Positions 1 to 12,900 of a stretch of 64,000 bases of DNA are shown here, one piece after another. The position numbers and the translations under genes are program-made. Below the pieces are notes generated by a model. That model worked only from the letters and a program-made list of their open reading frames with translations. It was not told the DNA's origin and did no database searches. The DNA is taken from contig CAJNOL010000037.1 of the NCBI GenBank assembly GCA_905250125.1, positions 28,326 through 92,325 on the forward strand. Direction: 5' to 3'. The stretch comes from Rotaria sordida. Lineage: Eukaryota > Rotifera > Eurotatoria > Philodinida > Philodinidae. Within the stretch, counting starts at the first letter, position 1, and each line of letters begins with the position of its first letter.

Positions 1-288
1 GGTAACGGTTTTGTTAATGCAAATGGTAATGGAATTCCAAATAGCAATGGCAATGGTTTTATCAATACAAATGGTAATGGAATTCCAAATAGCAATGGCA
101 ATGGTTTTATCAATGGAAATGGTAACGGTTTTGTCAACGCAAATGGTAATGGAATTCCAAATAGCAATGGCAATGGTTTTATCAATGGAAATGGTAACGG
201 TATTCCTAATAATAATGGTAACGGTTTTGTCAATGCAAATGGTAATGGAATTCCAAATAGCAATGGAAATGGTTTTACCAATGGAAAT
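1..288 (+). repeat. 24-bp coding tandem repeat, 12 units
   Basis: Twelve contiguous 24-bp units each encode eight residues of the pattern GNG-x-x-N-x-N. Two unit types alternate, GNGF(V/I)N(A/T/G)N and GNGIPN(S/N)N, giving a 48-bp higher-order period. Copies also match closely at third codon positions, which points to recent expansion by slippage or unequal exchange. A less regular GNGN tract continues to about 372. Confidence 0.9.
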
Positions 289-709
289 GGTAATGGCAAC
301 GGTATTTCAAATGGAAATGGAAACAATGTTGCCAATGGTAATGGTAACGGTAACGGTAACGGTAATGGAATCAGTGGGAACTGTATGAGATGAATTTCTT
401 TTAACAATCATTTGATCGATTTTTATAGGCAACATTCCTAATAACTATCCTGGTATAGTGTTTCCAGGCAGTGATTTAATGTTCTACAACAACAACTTTC
501 CTCTTCGAAGTCAGCAAGCTCTTAAACAACGAGTTCGACAAACTATTCCTACAACAAAACGTCGTTTATCAACGATTCGTCGAACACCAGTTACTTCTCC
601 AAGAACTCAAGGAGTCACTACTATTCGTGGTAATAAAGTCAATAGTAGTGTTCGTAAACCGGTGCAAACACAAAAGAAACCACAAACAAACAATCGTACC
701 AAAAGTTAA
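1..709 (+). CDS. Gly/Asn-repeat protein, 3' part (5' end outside window)
   Basis: The coding frame begins at base 1: GGT AAC GGT TTT GTT AAT. It enters the window already open, so the start lies upstream. Coding exons are 1-382 and 429-709, joined over a 46-bp intron (donor GTATGA, acceptor TTTTATAG). The junction codon is T|GC (Cys), and the stop is TAA at 707-709. The first ~125 residues are a low-complexity array of Gly-Asn-Gly blocks with a period of eight residues. The tail of about 90 residues is unlike it: it starts NIPNNYPGIVFPGSD and then becomes strongly basic (many Arg, Lys, Thr, Gln). An AATAAA lies at 773-778. I recognise no domain. It could be a secreted or structural repeat protein, but the N-terminus that would decide this is not visible. 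The frame is certain; the function is unknown. Confidence 0.75.
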
Positions 710-1709
710 CTTTGAATGATACATGCATACATATGTCTTCTTCTTTTTTTTAATCTTATTTTCTTTCTCTTAAATAAAAGAATTTTTGTCAAATTATAAA
801 TAGTTCTGTAATTCATCCGTTTTCTATAACAATTAATTCCTTTTTTTTTTGCTTCGTATCAATACACATACACAAGCATAAACACCCTTCTAATACAGAT
901 GCATTGAAGCGTTAAGATAGCAATGTATATGCCCACGATTTTGCGCATCGTTCTCCTTTCCATTGTATCTCTTTCGGATTTTTTTTTTCATTTTTCTAAC
1001 CTTGCACTTGTTTATTTCATACACATAGATTGGTAGCTATACATGTATCGACTAAGCATTCTCATTCATATATACGTATGTTGTTTTACTATTCCTCACG
1101 TACGAAAACGTCCGTTTCATGGTTTTATTTACGAGTGTATCGTTGGCAGTCAGCAAATTTCATCGTCGTCACTATCATTGTGCTGCTTGCTGGCGTGTGA
1201 CGCGTCCTCTTCTCTCCTATTTTAGGCATTGTATATTTCGTTGTCTATTTTTCTTTTCCTCTCTCTGTAGTACTTTTTATGACTTGCTCATACGACACAT
1301 CGATGCACGCCAAAGCATTAGCTTACATGCAATCAGGCAGCAATGAGAGAAAGAGACAGAGACAGAGACAGAGACAGAAACAGAAACAGAAACAGAGACA
1401 GAGACAGAGACAGAGACAGAGACATAGACAGAGACAGAGACAGTAATGGGGTACAGAGGACGGCAGAGAGAAAAAGAGATGGCAAAAAATTAAAACATCC
1501 TCATTGAAGCACATCAAGGTAAAAAAAGGCTTTTTTGTATTTCTGTCTTTTTCTTCTATTCTCTTTCTTTTTTTTTACTTCTTGAGTCCAGTTGTTGTTT
1601 GTTATTGATGATCATTATAATCATTGTGCTCTTTTTTTAGCATTCCTATTTATATGAAATTTTAGCCTATTTTAGAAAAATAAGAGAAACCACCTGTTAA
1701 TCTTCTGCT
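710..1709. other. Intergenic stretch with a hexanucleotide repeat
   Basis: No gene is supported here. The stretch holds poly-T tracts and, at about 1345-1443, a GAGACA/GAAACA hexamer array of roughly 15 units. The predicted peptides in it are simple-repeat artefacts. Confidence 0.6.
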
Positions 1710-2233
1710 ATGTATGCAGGACCAAGACCACGTGCGTAACATTTCTCTACAACTCTTTTTTTTATTTTGTAAAAATTCCGTTTATTTTATTCTGATAGCA
1801 TATGTGCCTTATGCTGCATCTCGGCGTCGTGCCCACCGTAGAGGTTATCCACGACCAATAGGTCCTCGACCCGGAGGAGTTGCAGTCGTACCAGTTGGAG
1901 CAGGAGCTGGTGGAGCTGGTATTCTCGCAGCCATTCTTGGGCCTATTGGTGGTCTTACTGGATGTTTATGCTGTCTGAATACCATCGGTATTTGGGGTCT
2001 TTTCATCACGGCTATTCCATTGACTGTCTTTATCAGTAAGTTTATTTGTGTTTTATGTTATATTTTTCATATCATTAATTTTCAATTTGTTCTTCTCATT
2101 TCAAGGTCGATGGCTCCGCGATTATAGAAATCGTAATGGCTTAAACGGTGCCAGCGAACTTCTTGCTCCTCAATTGCTTCTTCTTGTATTGCTCGTATGT
2201 TCGTTCTTATACACGTTCATGCGTCGCTCATAA
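1710..2233 (+). CDS. Small two-pass membrane protein with CxCC motif (paralogue 1)
   Basis: Three exons (1710-1731, 1799-2035, 2106-2233) encode 128 residues. Introns are 67 and 70 bp. The protein starts MYAGPRPPYVPYAASRRR, with a basic and proline-rich N-terminus, then a Val/Gly/Ala stretch. A first hydrophobic segment follows (about residues 55-87: ILGPIGG, then CLCCLN, then IWGLF). Next come a polar RWLRDYRNRNGLNG loop and a second hydrophobic segment (LLAPQLLLLVLLVCSFLY), ending in MRRS. The clustered cysteines at the membrane boundary suit S-acylation (inference). The second intron is phase 1 and sits one base before the codon preceding RW, exactly as in the gene at 3529-3857. AATAAA signals lie at 2243 and 2339. 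I do not recognise the family. A 1714 ATG in another frame stays open through the first intron, but it breaks the match to the paralogue's gene structure. Confidence 0.75.
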
Positions 2234-3528
2234 ACAAAAAAAAATAAACCAACGACCATTTGGTCTCTTCTATATTTATGGTGTAATTTCTTCACTATAT
2301 ACACACACACATACACACATACATACATAAATACACACAATAAATGGTTTTTATTTTTTTTTGTTCATAATCTTTTTTCTTCTTTTGCAACACAACGAAT
2401 TTTTCCTTTTTTTTCTCCACGTGATATTTTGTAACTCGCGCGCGATTGAACTTTTTTTTTTTAAAGCAGCAAAAAATATGATGACGACGATGACGATAAC
2501 GACGACAAAACACTATCCATAATAACACAAATTTATATAATTTGATAGCAATCGTGGCGACGTTCACAGTGTTTTTCTTTTTTGCTTTTTATTTATCTAA
2601 TTTTTTTGTTTTTCTTTTCTAATCTTCAAATCATAAGAAATATTTAAATAAAAATTGAGACATCATTTATTGTGTGAAACGAATGTCAATTCAATCGAAG
2701 CTAAAAGATATTTCATTATTGCATCATTATGATCAAGAGAATGACCTTGACTTAATAGTAAAAAGAAATTATTGTTTTAAACTCGATTAAAAATTCATAT
2801 ATTTAAGCGACAATCTATTCTATATTGATTTCTATTTTTGGGCTTTCAGCGTTTTTTTTACTATTCTTTTTTTTGACATTATCAATGTTACTCATATCAT
2901 TTTGTCATGCATGGTTTCTGCACAATATACATTTCTTTCTTGAGGCTTGTATCAATTTGTCTATAAGTGGTGTTTTTTTCTTTTTTTTCCTCTTTTTTTT
3001 TCTGTCTTTTATGGGGCTGTTAGTTATCTTCCTTCATGGTTGAATGCGTACATTAACGAAAAAAAACCTCATCTTAACTTTTTTTTTCATTGATTCGAAA
3101 GCATTCATTAAGGTAGAGCTTCCTATGTGCTGTCACCTTCAGTTGATAGATATGCCTAGCACAAAAAAAAACCAAGAAAGAGAGAGAGAGAGAAAGAGAA
3201 ACCTGTATTGCCTGTGTCTAGCAAAGTGTATTCAGAGAGAGTATGAAGGTTTTTCTTTTTCGTAAGGGTAGGTAGATAGCATGAAAACAAGCTTATTTTT
3301 TTTTGTAGACACTTTCTCTTTTTTTCTTCTCTCTTCCCCTCTCTCATCGATTTTCGTTTGCATGTTAGAGAGAAAACTCGGAATGCAAAAACAGGGAGAA
3401 GAAGAAGATAAACAAATCTGATCTTTTCATATGAATAATATTGGTTAAACAACTATTATTTGTAAATATATTTTTTTTCTGTTGATTATTGTTGTAGACA
3501 ACCGGGTGTGTAATCTAAACACTCAATA
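2234..3528. other. Intergenic, T-rich low-complexity DNA
   Basis: It holds a CA/CATA microsatellite (about 2298-2338) and many poly-T runs. An acceptor-like TTGTTGTAG ends at 3497, 31 bases before the next start codon. No coding exon is supported between the two paralogues. Confidence 0.5.
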
Positions 3529-3857
3529 ATGGAAGGTGCTATAGCCGCTGCTCTCGGCCCAGTTGGTCTTCTTTCAGCATGTGCCTGCTGTTTAATTGTT
3601 GCTGCTATTTGGGGCCTCTTTGCCACAATGATTGCCTTGGCTGTTTATACGAGTAAAGAAAACAGTTGTTTTTTTTTAATTTTTGTCTAAAATTTCTTTT
3701 CGTGATTTTTGTAGGACGGTGGGCAAATGCAGTAAGACAGGCCAACGGTTTAATCAATGAAGGTTTACATTTGGTTATTAGCCAAGCTCTGCTTATTGGA
3801 ATTCTATGCGTATATGGCTATATTGGACTCCGGCGAGCATTGCGCTCTGCTGCTTAA
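3529..3857 (+). CDS. Small two-pass membrane protein with CxCC motif (paralogue 2)
   Basis: Two exons (3529-3652 and 3715-3857, 62-bp intron) encode 88 residues. The order of elements matches the upstream paralogue: ALGPVGLLSACACCLIV, AIWGLF, a polar loop RRWANAVRQANGLINEG, then a second hydrophobic segment (LVISQALLIGILCVYGYIGL) and a basic RRALRSAA end. Shared landmarks are GP(I/V)G, CxCC, IWGLF, RW and NGL, and the intron has the same position and phase. It lacks the basic N-terminal extension of paralogue 1. An AATAAA lies at 3965-3970. A tandem duplication is the simplest explanation. Function is unknown. Confidence 0.75.
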
Positions 3858-4753
3858 ACTAAACACTATATACGATTGTTGACAGCGAATACAAGTGATA
3901 TCAAATAATACCAACAACACCACTTTTTTTTTAAAGAACACTATGAAACACCACGATTATAAACAATAAAAATACTTAATACATGATGATGATGATAATG
4001 TGCTTCATTTTTCTTTTAAATTTTTTTTCTTCGCATGTTTTTTTTTCTTTTTTGCATTTCATTCAAAGCCCGTTGTGTAAAAACAATGCCAATATATTTA
4101 ATTATAACATCAGTATATTTTCTTTTTTAATACAAAAAAAAAACATAATAATTTCTTTATTCAAGAAGATCACATCAACACACACACTCGTTTTTCATAA
4201 ATAGAATATTAGTTTAAAATACAATAATATTAGTCTATATATTGTTTATAGTGTAAAGAAATAACATTTGGGAAGAAATATGAGTGTTAAAAAAAAAACC
4301 AGTTAATGTTCTCATTAAAAAGTAAACGTTTACTATTTGTTTTCGATATGTGTTCTGATTTTATCTAGTTGAAACTATGAGGTTAGAATAATTAATGTAA
4401 GTGAAAATTATATTCTCTTGAAATAATTTCTTCTTGAACAATAACATGCATTTATAAGACATTTTTTGGAGGTTTTTTGTTGTATCGAAAAATTTCATGA
4501 AGACGATTATCAATGCCTCATAATATATAAAACTCAAGGAAAACTTGTCAAGGTTTTGTACAAAAATCTACTTAAAAGACAATATTCAATTAAACAAGCA
4601 ATAAATATTAAATAAACCGAAATCTATAGATCAAATGTATAAAATAGAAATAAAAAGAAAGAAAGAAATGATCGTTTCGTCTAGATTATTGAATGCATTA
4701 TATGATGGTAAATGGATGCAAATATTTCAAACATTTAAAAAATGCTTCAATGT

Positions 4754-5408
4754 AATGGATGGTCCATAAAGAATGAGAGTCTCCATAATTTCTCTAGTTT
4801 TCATAGACTCGGACTGAACATTTTTCAAAAATATTCAACACTTAATTCTCTATAAAATCATATACAAATAGGTATTACAGGGATAAAAATTATGATAGTA
4901 ATACTATAAACATGCAATATTAACAAATTCCAAATACAAAATTCAATTGTCCTTATGTATTTTCATATAGAACTATATAGACAAATCGTATTATCCATTT
5001 TGTAGAGTTTCAAGAAGATCTATCTTATTACTATGTTCAAAAATGCTCATAATGAAACCTTATTACATCAAATAAGCGTTAAATAGGCGTTACTTTTTTA
5101 CACATTAAAAACACGCGATTTTTTCATTTGAAATAAATAATGTTTATTTACTCGTTATTTTACACAATAAAGTTTTATTATGAAAATTCTTGAACATATT
5201 AATAAGATAGATCTTTTGAAATTCGACAAAATAGATAGTACGATTTGTCTATATAGTTCAACATGAAAACACACATAAATACAGAACAATTGTGTTTTGT
5301 TTTTGGAAGTTGTTAATGTTGCATGTTCGTAATATTATTATAGTAATTTTTTAAATTTTATCCCTGTAATATCCGTTTGATTCTCATTCTTTATTAGAGC
5401 ATCCATTA
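4754..5408. repeat. Foldback (long inverted repeat) element, 655 bp
   Basis: The left arm begins ATGGATGGTCCATAAAGAATGAGA. The right arm ends with its imperfect complement (TCTCATTCTTTATTAGAGCATCCAT). Internal matches include ATTACAGGGATAAAA against TTTTATCCCTGTAAT, and the block around AGATCTATCTTATTA against TAATAAGATAGATCT. The arms meet near 5090-5130. The left arm carries roughly 80 extra bases. No protein is encoded, so it is a MITE-like non-autonomous element. Confidence 0.8.
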
Positions 5409-6149
5409 TTTAGTATATCGATTCTTCAGTTGGTCGTACAATGAATAAAATCGATAGGATTAAACTCACACAGCATATAGAAATAACTTTTATTAAATTT
5501 AGACAAGAAATTTTTGAATTATCAAAGTTTAGTTAATGAATTTATACTTCAAGCTATTCTTGTTATTCTACATATGTTTCATCTTCAAAGATATCGGCAT
5601 CAAGTATAAGTTCTTTCGTTAATCTTTTAAACATTTTCATATTGTTTTATTATAAAAAGCAAATAGCTGCTATTATTTTCAAATGTTTGTCAACAATTAT
5701 ATTATCACCAATATGATATCAAAAAACAACTTTTGTTTAAAAGAAAAACACATGACGATTTGTATGAATTATTCAATATGATATTTTCTTCATAATTTTT
5801 CATCAAAAATTAAATAATCCAATTTTAAGTTTATCGATAAATTAAAGTCGATTTGCGTAGTGAACATATCGGAAAGTCACAATGAATATTTGTCATCAAA
5901 AGAATGATCGCGTGCGTTCATTTTCATTTGGTAATTACAGCTTCTGTTTTTTAATGTATTGTACATTATGACGTGGTGATTTTTCTTCTCTCTCTCTCTC
6001 TGTCTTCTTTTTTTTTGAAGGTTATCGCTTGAGGCAGACATGCATTTGAATGAACAAGCAATACACATCTGTATTGATGACCACACCCTTTCTTATTCTA
6101 ATGCTACTCGTCACCTTACTGCCATATACTTATTCAAATCATAAACCTA

Positions 6150-6188
<39 letters not shown>

Positions 6189-8654
6189 TACTCATCACTT
6201 GTAAAAGTCATTAGATGAGACGAATTAACTCAATATATAAGTGGATTAATCGATACTAAGAAGCCATATCTATATCGATTTACATTGTTAGCATGATAAT
6301 CGCGTGCGAACTGACAAGTAACTAAGATGGATGAAGTTCATTTGGATACAATTTTCATATGTCAAGGAGTTTTTTTTCTTCGCTTTTATACTTGTAAAAG
6401 TATTTTATTGAAATCATTAACTGAATTATGAACAAAAAAAAAAAGTAATCGATGCCAAATACATTCTATACAATGAAAATACGATTGGTGTAACATGCGT
6501 GTTAATATCAATCTCGAAGGAATAGTATGTGCATGTAGGCGAAACCGATTAGTAATAGTGATGATCAATGAGAAGAAAAAAAAAGTCGTATTGTTTCTAT
6601 GAACCTGTCATTAGGGAACAAGGAAGAGTGATCGAACTAATTACCAGACTGTTCATTCGTCTGGCTAACGTATTTGTCAAGTCATACTTCAACCGGACAA
6701 TATCCCTTTACACTCAGGTGTTCAATCTCTCGTCAATGATCATCAGTTTTTTTTTTCTTGTCATCTCTTTAACTGATTGGTTGATTAAAAGAATATTGGT
6801 ACAACCAGAACAAGAGAGAGAGAGAGAGACAGAGGGAGAGAGAAAGAACGAGTCTATAATTTTCAAGATCAAATGTGTACAGAAAAAAAAAAGAAGAGAA
6901 CAGATGAACAAATTTGTGGCGCTTGATTGAGTTGTTCATTCAGTCGGCGTCCTGCGTGCATTTTCAAGTCTCTCGAATTATCCATTATCTCGATAATACG
7001 GGCGGGCCCTCTTTCTTTTTCGGTACCGATACTTGAAAACGTTTATACGATTGTCGGGACAACCTTCATCATTGTATGGTGCAAACGAGTTTGTATTTAT
7101 ACACATATGTGAAACAACAATAATTGAATATAGTTAAATAGATTGTGTAAGTATAAGTTATATTAATTCGTGATTTTGCAAAAAACATTTCTTATCTGTA
7201 AATATTTTGTCATTTTTTTTTCTTTCGCACACACCGTCTGTTCCTATACCCAGCATAAATCATGTTCTATGACATTAAATTAACAGGCATCATATGGCTC
7301 TATTATTTGTTTTTTGCTTGTATAAAGAATCAGGTTTCTTTATGTATTATACACCGTTCAAATTATTGATAAATAAACATATGTTTTCTTTTATTATTAT
7401 TTTACTATTTTAATCGAATTGAATTATAAATATTGTTCTTTGTGTTTTGTATAGGACTTCTTCTCTTCAAATTTTAATCATATGAAATCTATATTTCTTT
7501 TTTGATGAGATTTCTTTCTTTCTTTTTTTTTTCGATTGAACAATATCTAAATTGACATTATTCTTCTATCGCTGATTAAAGTGCTCTTTGAACTACTCGA
7601 ATAGTTTGTATGTCACTTAAAATTCTTAAGTTGAATATGAGTTCGTTCTCTTTTTTTTTTTTCTTCTATTGATATATAATTGTTTTAATCCGTATATTGT
7701 ATATGAGAATGTCTAAACAAATCAATGAACGAACGTACATACTCGGAAATTGACTGATGGAATAAAAAGCTCTTTTAATCGATCGATAGTGTTGATAGAT
7801 GACTGTCTCAAGGTTTTGACTTCGTCTCAATATAATAGTTTGCTTTTTTTTTTTTGTTTCTTCTCCTCCTATCGTGTTGAAAGATAAGATTTACATGGTA
7901 GATCATGAACATATTTTATGATGATAGACAACGTTTGTTAGTGAGTTAGCGTGAAGAAGAAAAAAAAAATAAAAAAATAGATATAAAGTAACTTCTATAG
8001 AATATATTCAATTTACATATGAACAGCGCGTGTGGATAATACGAATAAGGTAAGCGACACTCACTCAATTTGAACTGAGAGAGAGAGAGAGGCAAAGCTG
8101 TTAAAATCCGAAACGAAAATATGAATGAATATTCATGTGTGAAGAAGAGACATAGAAAGGATAAGACGATAATGTGACAAGAGTTGACAAACACGTGCCC
8201 AATGTTGAAATATTAGACTTTATTATTATTTTTCTTTAAATAAATGAGATGATATCTTATCGTCTTATTTAGATTAAATTATTCTATTATAAAGACAATA
8301 ATAATCATTTTGTTATCGATAGGATTCTCAAACTTTTGTTTTCAAAATATCACGTATGTATTTTTTTTTATAAAATATCATCATAAGCCTACATTGTAAT
8401 ATCCCATGTGTTCCAAAAGTTCGCAACCAAAACAAAAACTCTCCTATACAATCAGTAGCTCTTCGAGTTGACTTAAATAAAAGTAAACTGTATTACGAGG
8501 TTTAAGAGAACATTATAATCGTGGCAATCAGAATGAACCTAAAACAAGTCGAAGTGTAATCTTCTTTTAACTCATTTTATTTTTAAGTATATTGCAAAGT
8601 TTATTTATACGAACCAACATTAGAATAATCTCTTTTTTAAGTTTCTTGTATTGA

Positions 8655-9110
8655 CTCAACTAATATCCGTGTGAATAATGGCTATTTGATCTGTGATGTT
8701 CTGCAACTGAAAGAGGAGAAGTTTGGACACTTTTTGTTTGATAGTATATAAGAGAAAATTAGTTTAAACTCCATACCTTCTCAATATTTTTAAAAAATGC
8801 ATCAATATAGTATTCGATTTTGATGTTGACATGTGTTTCTGATAGAAGACTTCAGATCTATAGTTCAACGCACACTTTCAGATGATTATCTTTTCTCATA
8901 TGTAAATGCTGAGTAAACGAAATCACTTATCTACTCAGTCAAATTATATAGAAGTCTCTTGAGGTTTAGAAAATTTTATGACTTTTTATTAAATTTTTAT
9001 TTAGTATCAGACAGTCAGGCGTCCGGAGTTCTCTTTTTCGATTACTGAAAACCTCAGATCACTGGCCAATGTCATTGTCGAGTTATTGAGTTTATACTCA
9101 CCTCTCTGTA
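8655..9110. repeat. Foldback element, family shared with 48895-49395
   Basis: The left end (TATTTGATCTGTGATG ... CTGAAAGAGGAGAAG) pairs imperfectly with the right end (CTCTTTTTCGATTACTGAAAACCTCAGATCA). Internal sequence, such as TTTTGATGTTGACATGTGTTTC and TCAAATTATATAGAA followed by TTTATGACTTTTTAT, is found in the same order and orientation in the element at 48.9 kb. Confidence 0.7.
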
Positions 9111-9183
9111 ATTCTGACATAGACATTAATAATGCTGATTTCAGTGATCATGATGCTTACAATATCCATGTACTATGTTCAGA

Positions 9184-9245
9184 AGATTTAACCCCTTGAG
9201 AACGGGAAATTTACATATATATATACGTCTGGTTTTCGAATCAAC
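9184..9245. mobile_element. Possible piggyBac-like terminal fragment
   Basis: TTTAACCCCTTGAGAACG followed by an ATATATATACGTC tract resembles TTTAACCCTTTGAGTCCC plus a GTATATATATGTC tract at 45057-45100. piggyBac-type ends start CCC(T/C)TT next to a TTAA target site. I found no opposite end or transposase here, so this rests on the motif alone. Confidence 0.3.
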
Positions 9246-9925
9246 TCCTAATTGATTTGCATATACCTGTTATGATATTGTCATAATTTGCAGTAGCATA
9301 TAGATCGTCAATCTGTTACACTGCTATCCGTATTATGAGGGTACAGCTAAAGAGAAAACCTACACCTAGATATGGTCAAGATGAAATCGAGACCAATATT
9401 TTTTCATTGAGAGTGATATCTTTTATGATGGTATAAAACTTGTGTCAAATATCATATTCTCACGACTTATGTGTTTGAAAATTTTATGCTCAAATTATTG
9501 AATAACGATCATTTCACTATTTGTTGTTCCAATTTTGATAGTAAAATCAATCCTTTTTTCGTAAACAACAGAGTTGTTGAACTCATAAACGTGTCAAATA
9601 GATGAAGTATTAGTGAATTAAAAAATAATAATTTAGAAGTCATGTGGATCGTGCAAGATGTTTCAAGTTCATTGATACTATCAGAAAATGATATCATATT
9701 TTTCGCCAGTACATGTATTAGTCAGCGCGAAAGCAGAATCAAAAAACGATTGTTCCTGCTCATCATTGCCGACACTCTCAAGATTATCATACTCTATAAT
9801 ACTTTTACAAAAGTAGCTCCATATCTCAAGGAGTTTTTAAAAAAATCATATTTAAGCTATTAATGCTACATCATGATTTTTAAAATATTATTTTTGTTAA
9901 GAATATATTTATTTCAGATTGAATA

Positions 9926-12900
9926 ATGTTTCGTATTTTATGCATCATTTTCTTCTCGGTATCTTTTAATTATTCTCAAACAATAAAACATCTTAATGAA
10001 ATATCAATCGAAGAAGAATTATCTATTGGTTCAATAGTAACATCATTAATAGATAAAATTCCTAATTTAGAACAATCAAATGAATATGATCTTGTTACAC
10101 CATTATCTATTGATCTTGATTTATTTTCAATAAATCATAGTCAACATTGTCTTATAATAAAAAATCGTATTGATTATGAAAATCTTTGTTTAAAAAAAAA
10201 TCATTGTATTATATCTGTAAGTATAGCTGTTTCAAATGATGATACAATTGATGTTTATATATTACCTATTCGTATATTAAATAAAAATGATAATTTAATA
10301 AAATTTCTTGTTAATCGTACAATAATTGAAATTGAAGAAAATGATGAATATTGGTTTAAAAAAAATTATACTTTACCACATGCATATGATGATGATGAAG
10401 ATTTAATAACATATTCAATTTATTTACAAAATTGGAATAAACCATATGGTTTATTTGAATTTGATGAAAAAAATTTATTATTAAAACCATTAAAAAAATT
10501 TGATCGTGAAGAACAAAATATTTATTTACTTCGTCTTATAGCACATAATCAAAATGATATATCAACAGATATAATTATTTTAATTAAAGATATTAATGAT
10601 AATATACCAAAATGTCAACAAAATCAAACATTATTTCTTATAACAAATCAATCATTAATATCAAAATTTTTATTAAATGTAACTGATTATGATGAAGGTG
10701 ATAATGGAAAATTAGAATATAATATTGAAAATTCATTATTAGGATTTAGTATTGATCGATATAATGGTGAAATTAAATTTGATTATAAAAAATGGATTCG
10801 TTCAAATGAATCAATATTAATTATTAATATAAGTGATCATGGTAAACCATTACGTTTATCAACAAAATGTTTTATTGAAATAAAATTAACATTTTTATAT
10901 GATATTGATTTTAAATCAAATATTTCATTAATTAATCAAACAAATATTTATATTAATATTGAAAATATTGATTTATCATTAGGTTATTTTTTAATTTATG
11001 ATAAACAATATAATAAATCATGTTTAGATTGTTTAATTAATATAAATTCATCATTAAATGATATTTTTTATTTTAATTATTTAACATATGATTTATATTT
11101 AAATTTAAATTCAATTATATTAATGAAAATTTTAACAAATTATATTCATTATAAAGAAAATATTTCATTAAATATTGAAATTAATATTATCAATTTAAAA
11201 TATCCATCAATTCAATCAACAAAAATTTATTCATTTATAATTCATTTAAATAAATTAAATTTATTAATTAATTCAAATATATTTTTTATGAAAATTTATG
11301 ATAATATTTTATTAAATGAACATATTTCAATTTATAATCGTTATCATCATTGTTTAAATAATCAATCCAATCAATTAATATTAATTGATCCAACAGATAC
11401 ATTTCATATTGATAAAAAATTTAATTTAATTTTAAATAAATATTTAAATGTTAAACAACAAAATATTTATTATTTAACTGTTCAACAAAAACAAACTAAT
11501 TCTACAAATAATGTAAGTTCAATATTAAGATTTCTAATCCACTTAGATCAGGCTTAGAACTTTGATACTCTCAATGAAATTTTCTATCCAAAATTGGACA
11601 GTCGCCTTGAAGATACGAGATATTTTTTTCAGGTTTTTTTTTTGTATTTGGCGATTAGAACATCCTACATATTTCCTAGATGACTAGAGTTCATCAGATC
11701 CAGAATTTTTGGACCTAGGCTTGACCGAGCCTGGAACTAGCACGACTAGCTCTGTTAATGTTTGCTATGATTAGAGTTCAACGGTTCTAATTCGGTTGCC
11801 AAAATATGATTCGGAATCGAAAGCGTTAACATATCAGATAGATACCAAAGATTTCAGATATATTTTGATAGAATTCTTGAGATTAAAGACGCCACATATT
11901 TCAGTGCTTAAACAAAACAATATTATACATAGATACTGAAATCTGTAATCTTAAGAATGAAAAAATGAAGATTTCTCGACATAGATTAAAGGGGTTCCGA
12001 AACTTCATCAATCTGATTGTGAATAATATACGGATTAAAAACAATCCCTATCGGATACGTTGATGAGTGTAAGCTATGATCGAGAGTGTTTCCTCCCCAA
12101 TCTTGAGAAATTTTCGATTGTCCCCAATGAAGTTCCAGCATTTTATTCATTTTTTTTGCTCACCTATTCCCAAAAGTCTCTAGATCCTATCCGCAGAATC
12201 CGATCAATTTTAGCTCAAATCTTCCAAATGTATCCTATATTAATATTGATTCGTGACAGCTTGCGAATGTCCTATTGGTGAAATTCCGATCATCCGGATT
12301 GAAGAATTTTTGTATCTCTCTAATGATTTAATAGTTCCGGTTTTATTGAAATCACTTCAACAGTTCTTTTAGATCATGTTTTACAAAATTTTTAATTTTC
12401 TTTTATTTAGATGAATATTTGTTCGGTTCAACTTCGCATCTATATTCTTAGTCCATATTCAATTGCTAATGTTTTTCCGTATTTTACTCAATCATTTTAT
12501 ATTTTATCAAGTAAAAATTTATCACAATTTTCTCTTCCATTAATTCCATCTTATGTCAAATATATATCATCGATGCCAGATATAATTTCAATCGATCCAT
12601 ATAATGGTTCAATTATAATTCGTTCATCTTTATTATATTCATCTCATTATTATGATTTTTCTATTAAAGCAATCGATTCTCATATACCATCATTAAGTAG
12701 TTCAATACCAATTCGAATATTTTTTGGTATGAATAAATATTCACCTCGTTTATTAATAAATTCTACAAGACAATCTATTGAAATATTATCATCAAAATTT
12801 CTCTATCAAATAAAAGCTTATGATCCTGATATATTATTAAATGATCAAACAAATTTATATCCACCATCAATTGAATATGAAATAGCTAATAAATTAATAA

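Larger units (their letters stand above)
3858..9917. other. Six-kilobase gene-poor region
   Basis: No exon chain is supported. It contains the foldback element at 4754-5408, an (AT)n run at 6156-6184, a second foldback at 8655-9110 and a transposon-end-like motif at 9187. Open frames here, such as 6568-6930, are carried by simple-sequence runs and show no recognisable protein. Confidence 0.55.

Noticed and set aside
11-388. Met/Val-rich peptide (MVMEFQIAMAMVLS repeats)
   Set aside because: Shadow frame of the Gly/Asn repeat. Frame 1 is open from base 1 and continues over the intron into the downstream exon; this frame does not.
1323-1517. Minus-strand Cys/Leu repeat peptide
   Set aside because: Translation of the GAGACA hexanucleotide array; simple-sequence artefact.
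6568-6930. 120-residue plus-strand frame after ATGAGAAGAAAAAAAAAG
   Set aside because: Composition is driven by poly-A and GAGAGA runs. No domain, splice context or paralogue supports it.
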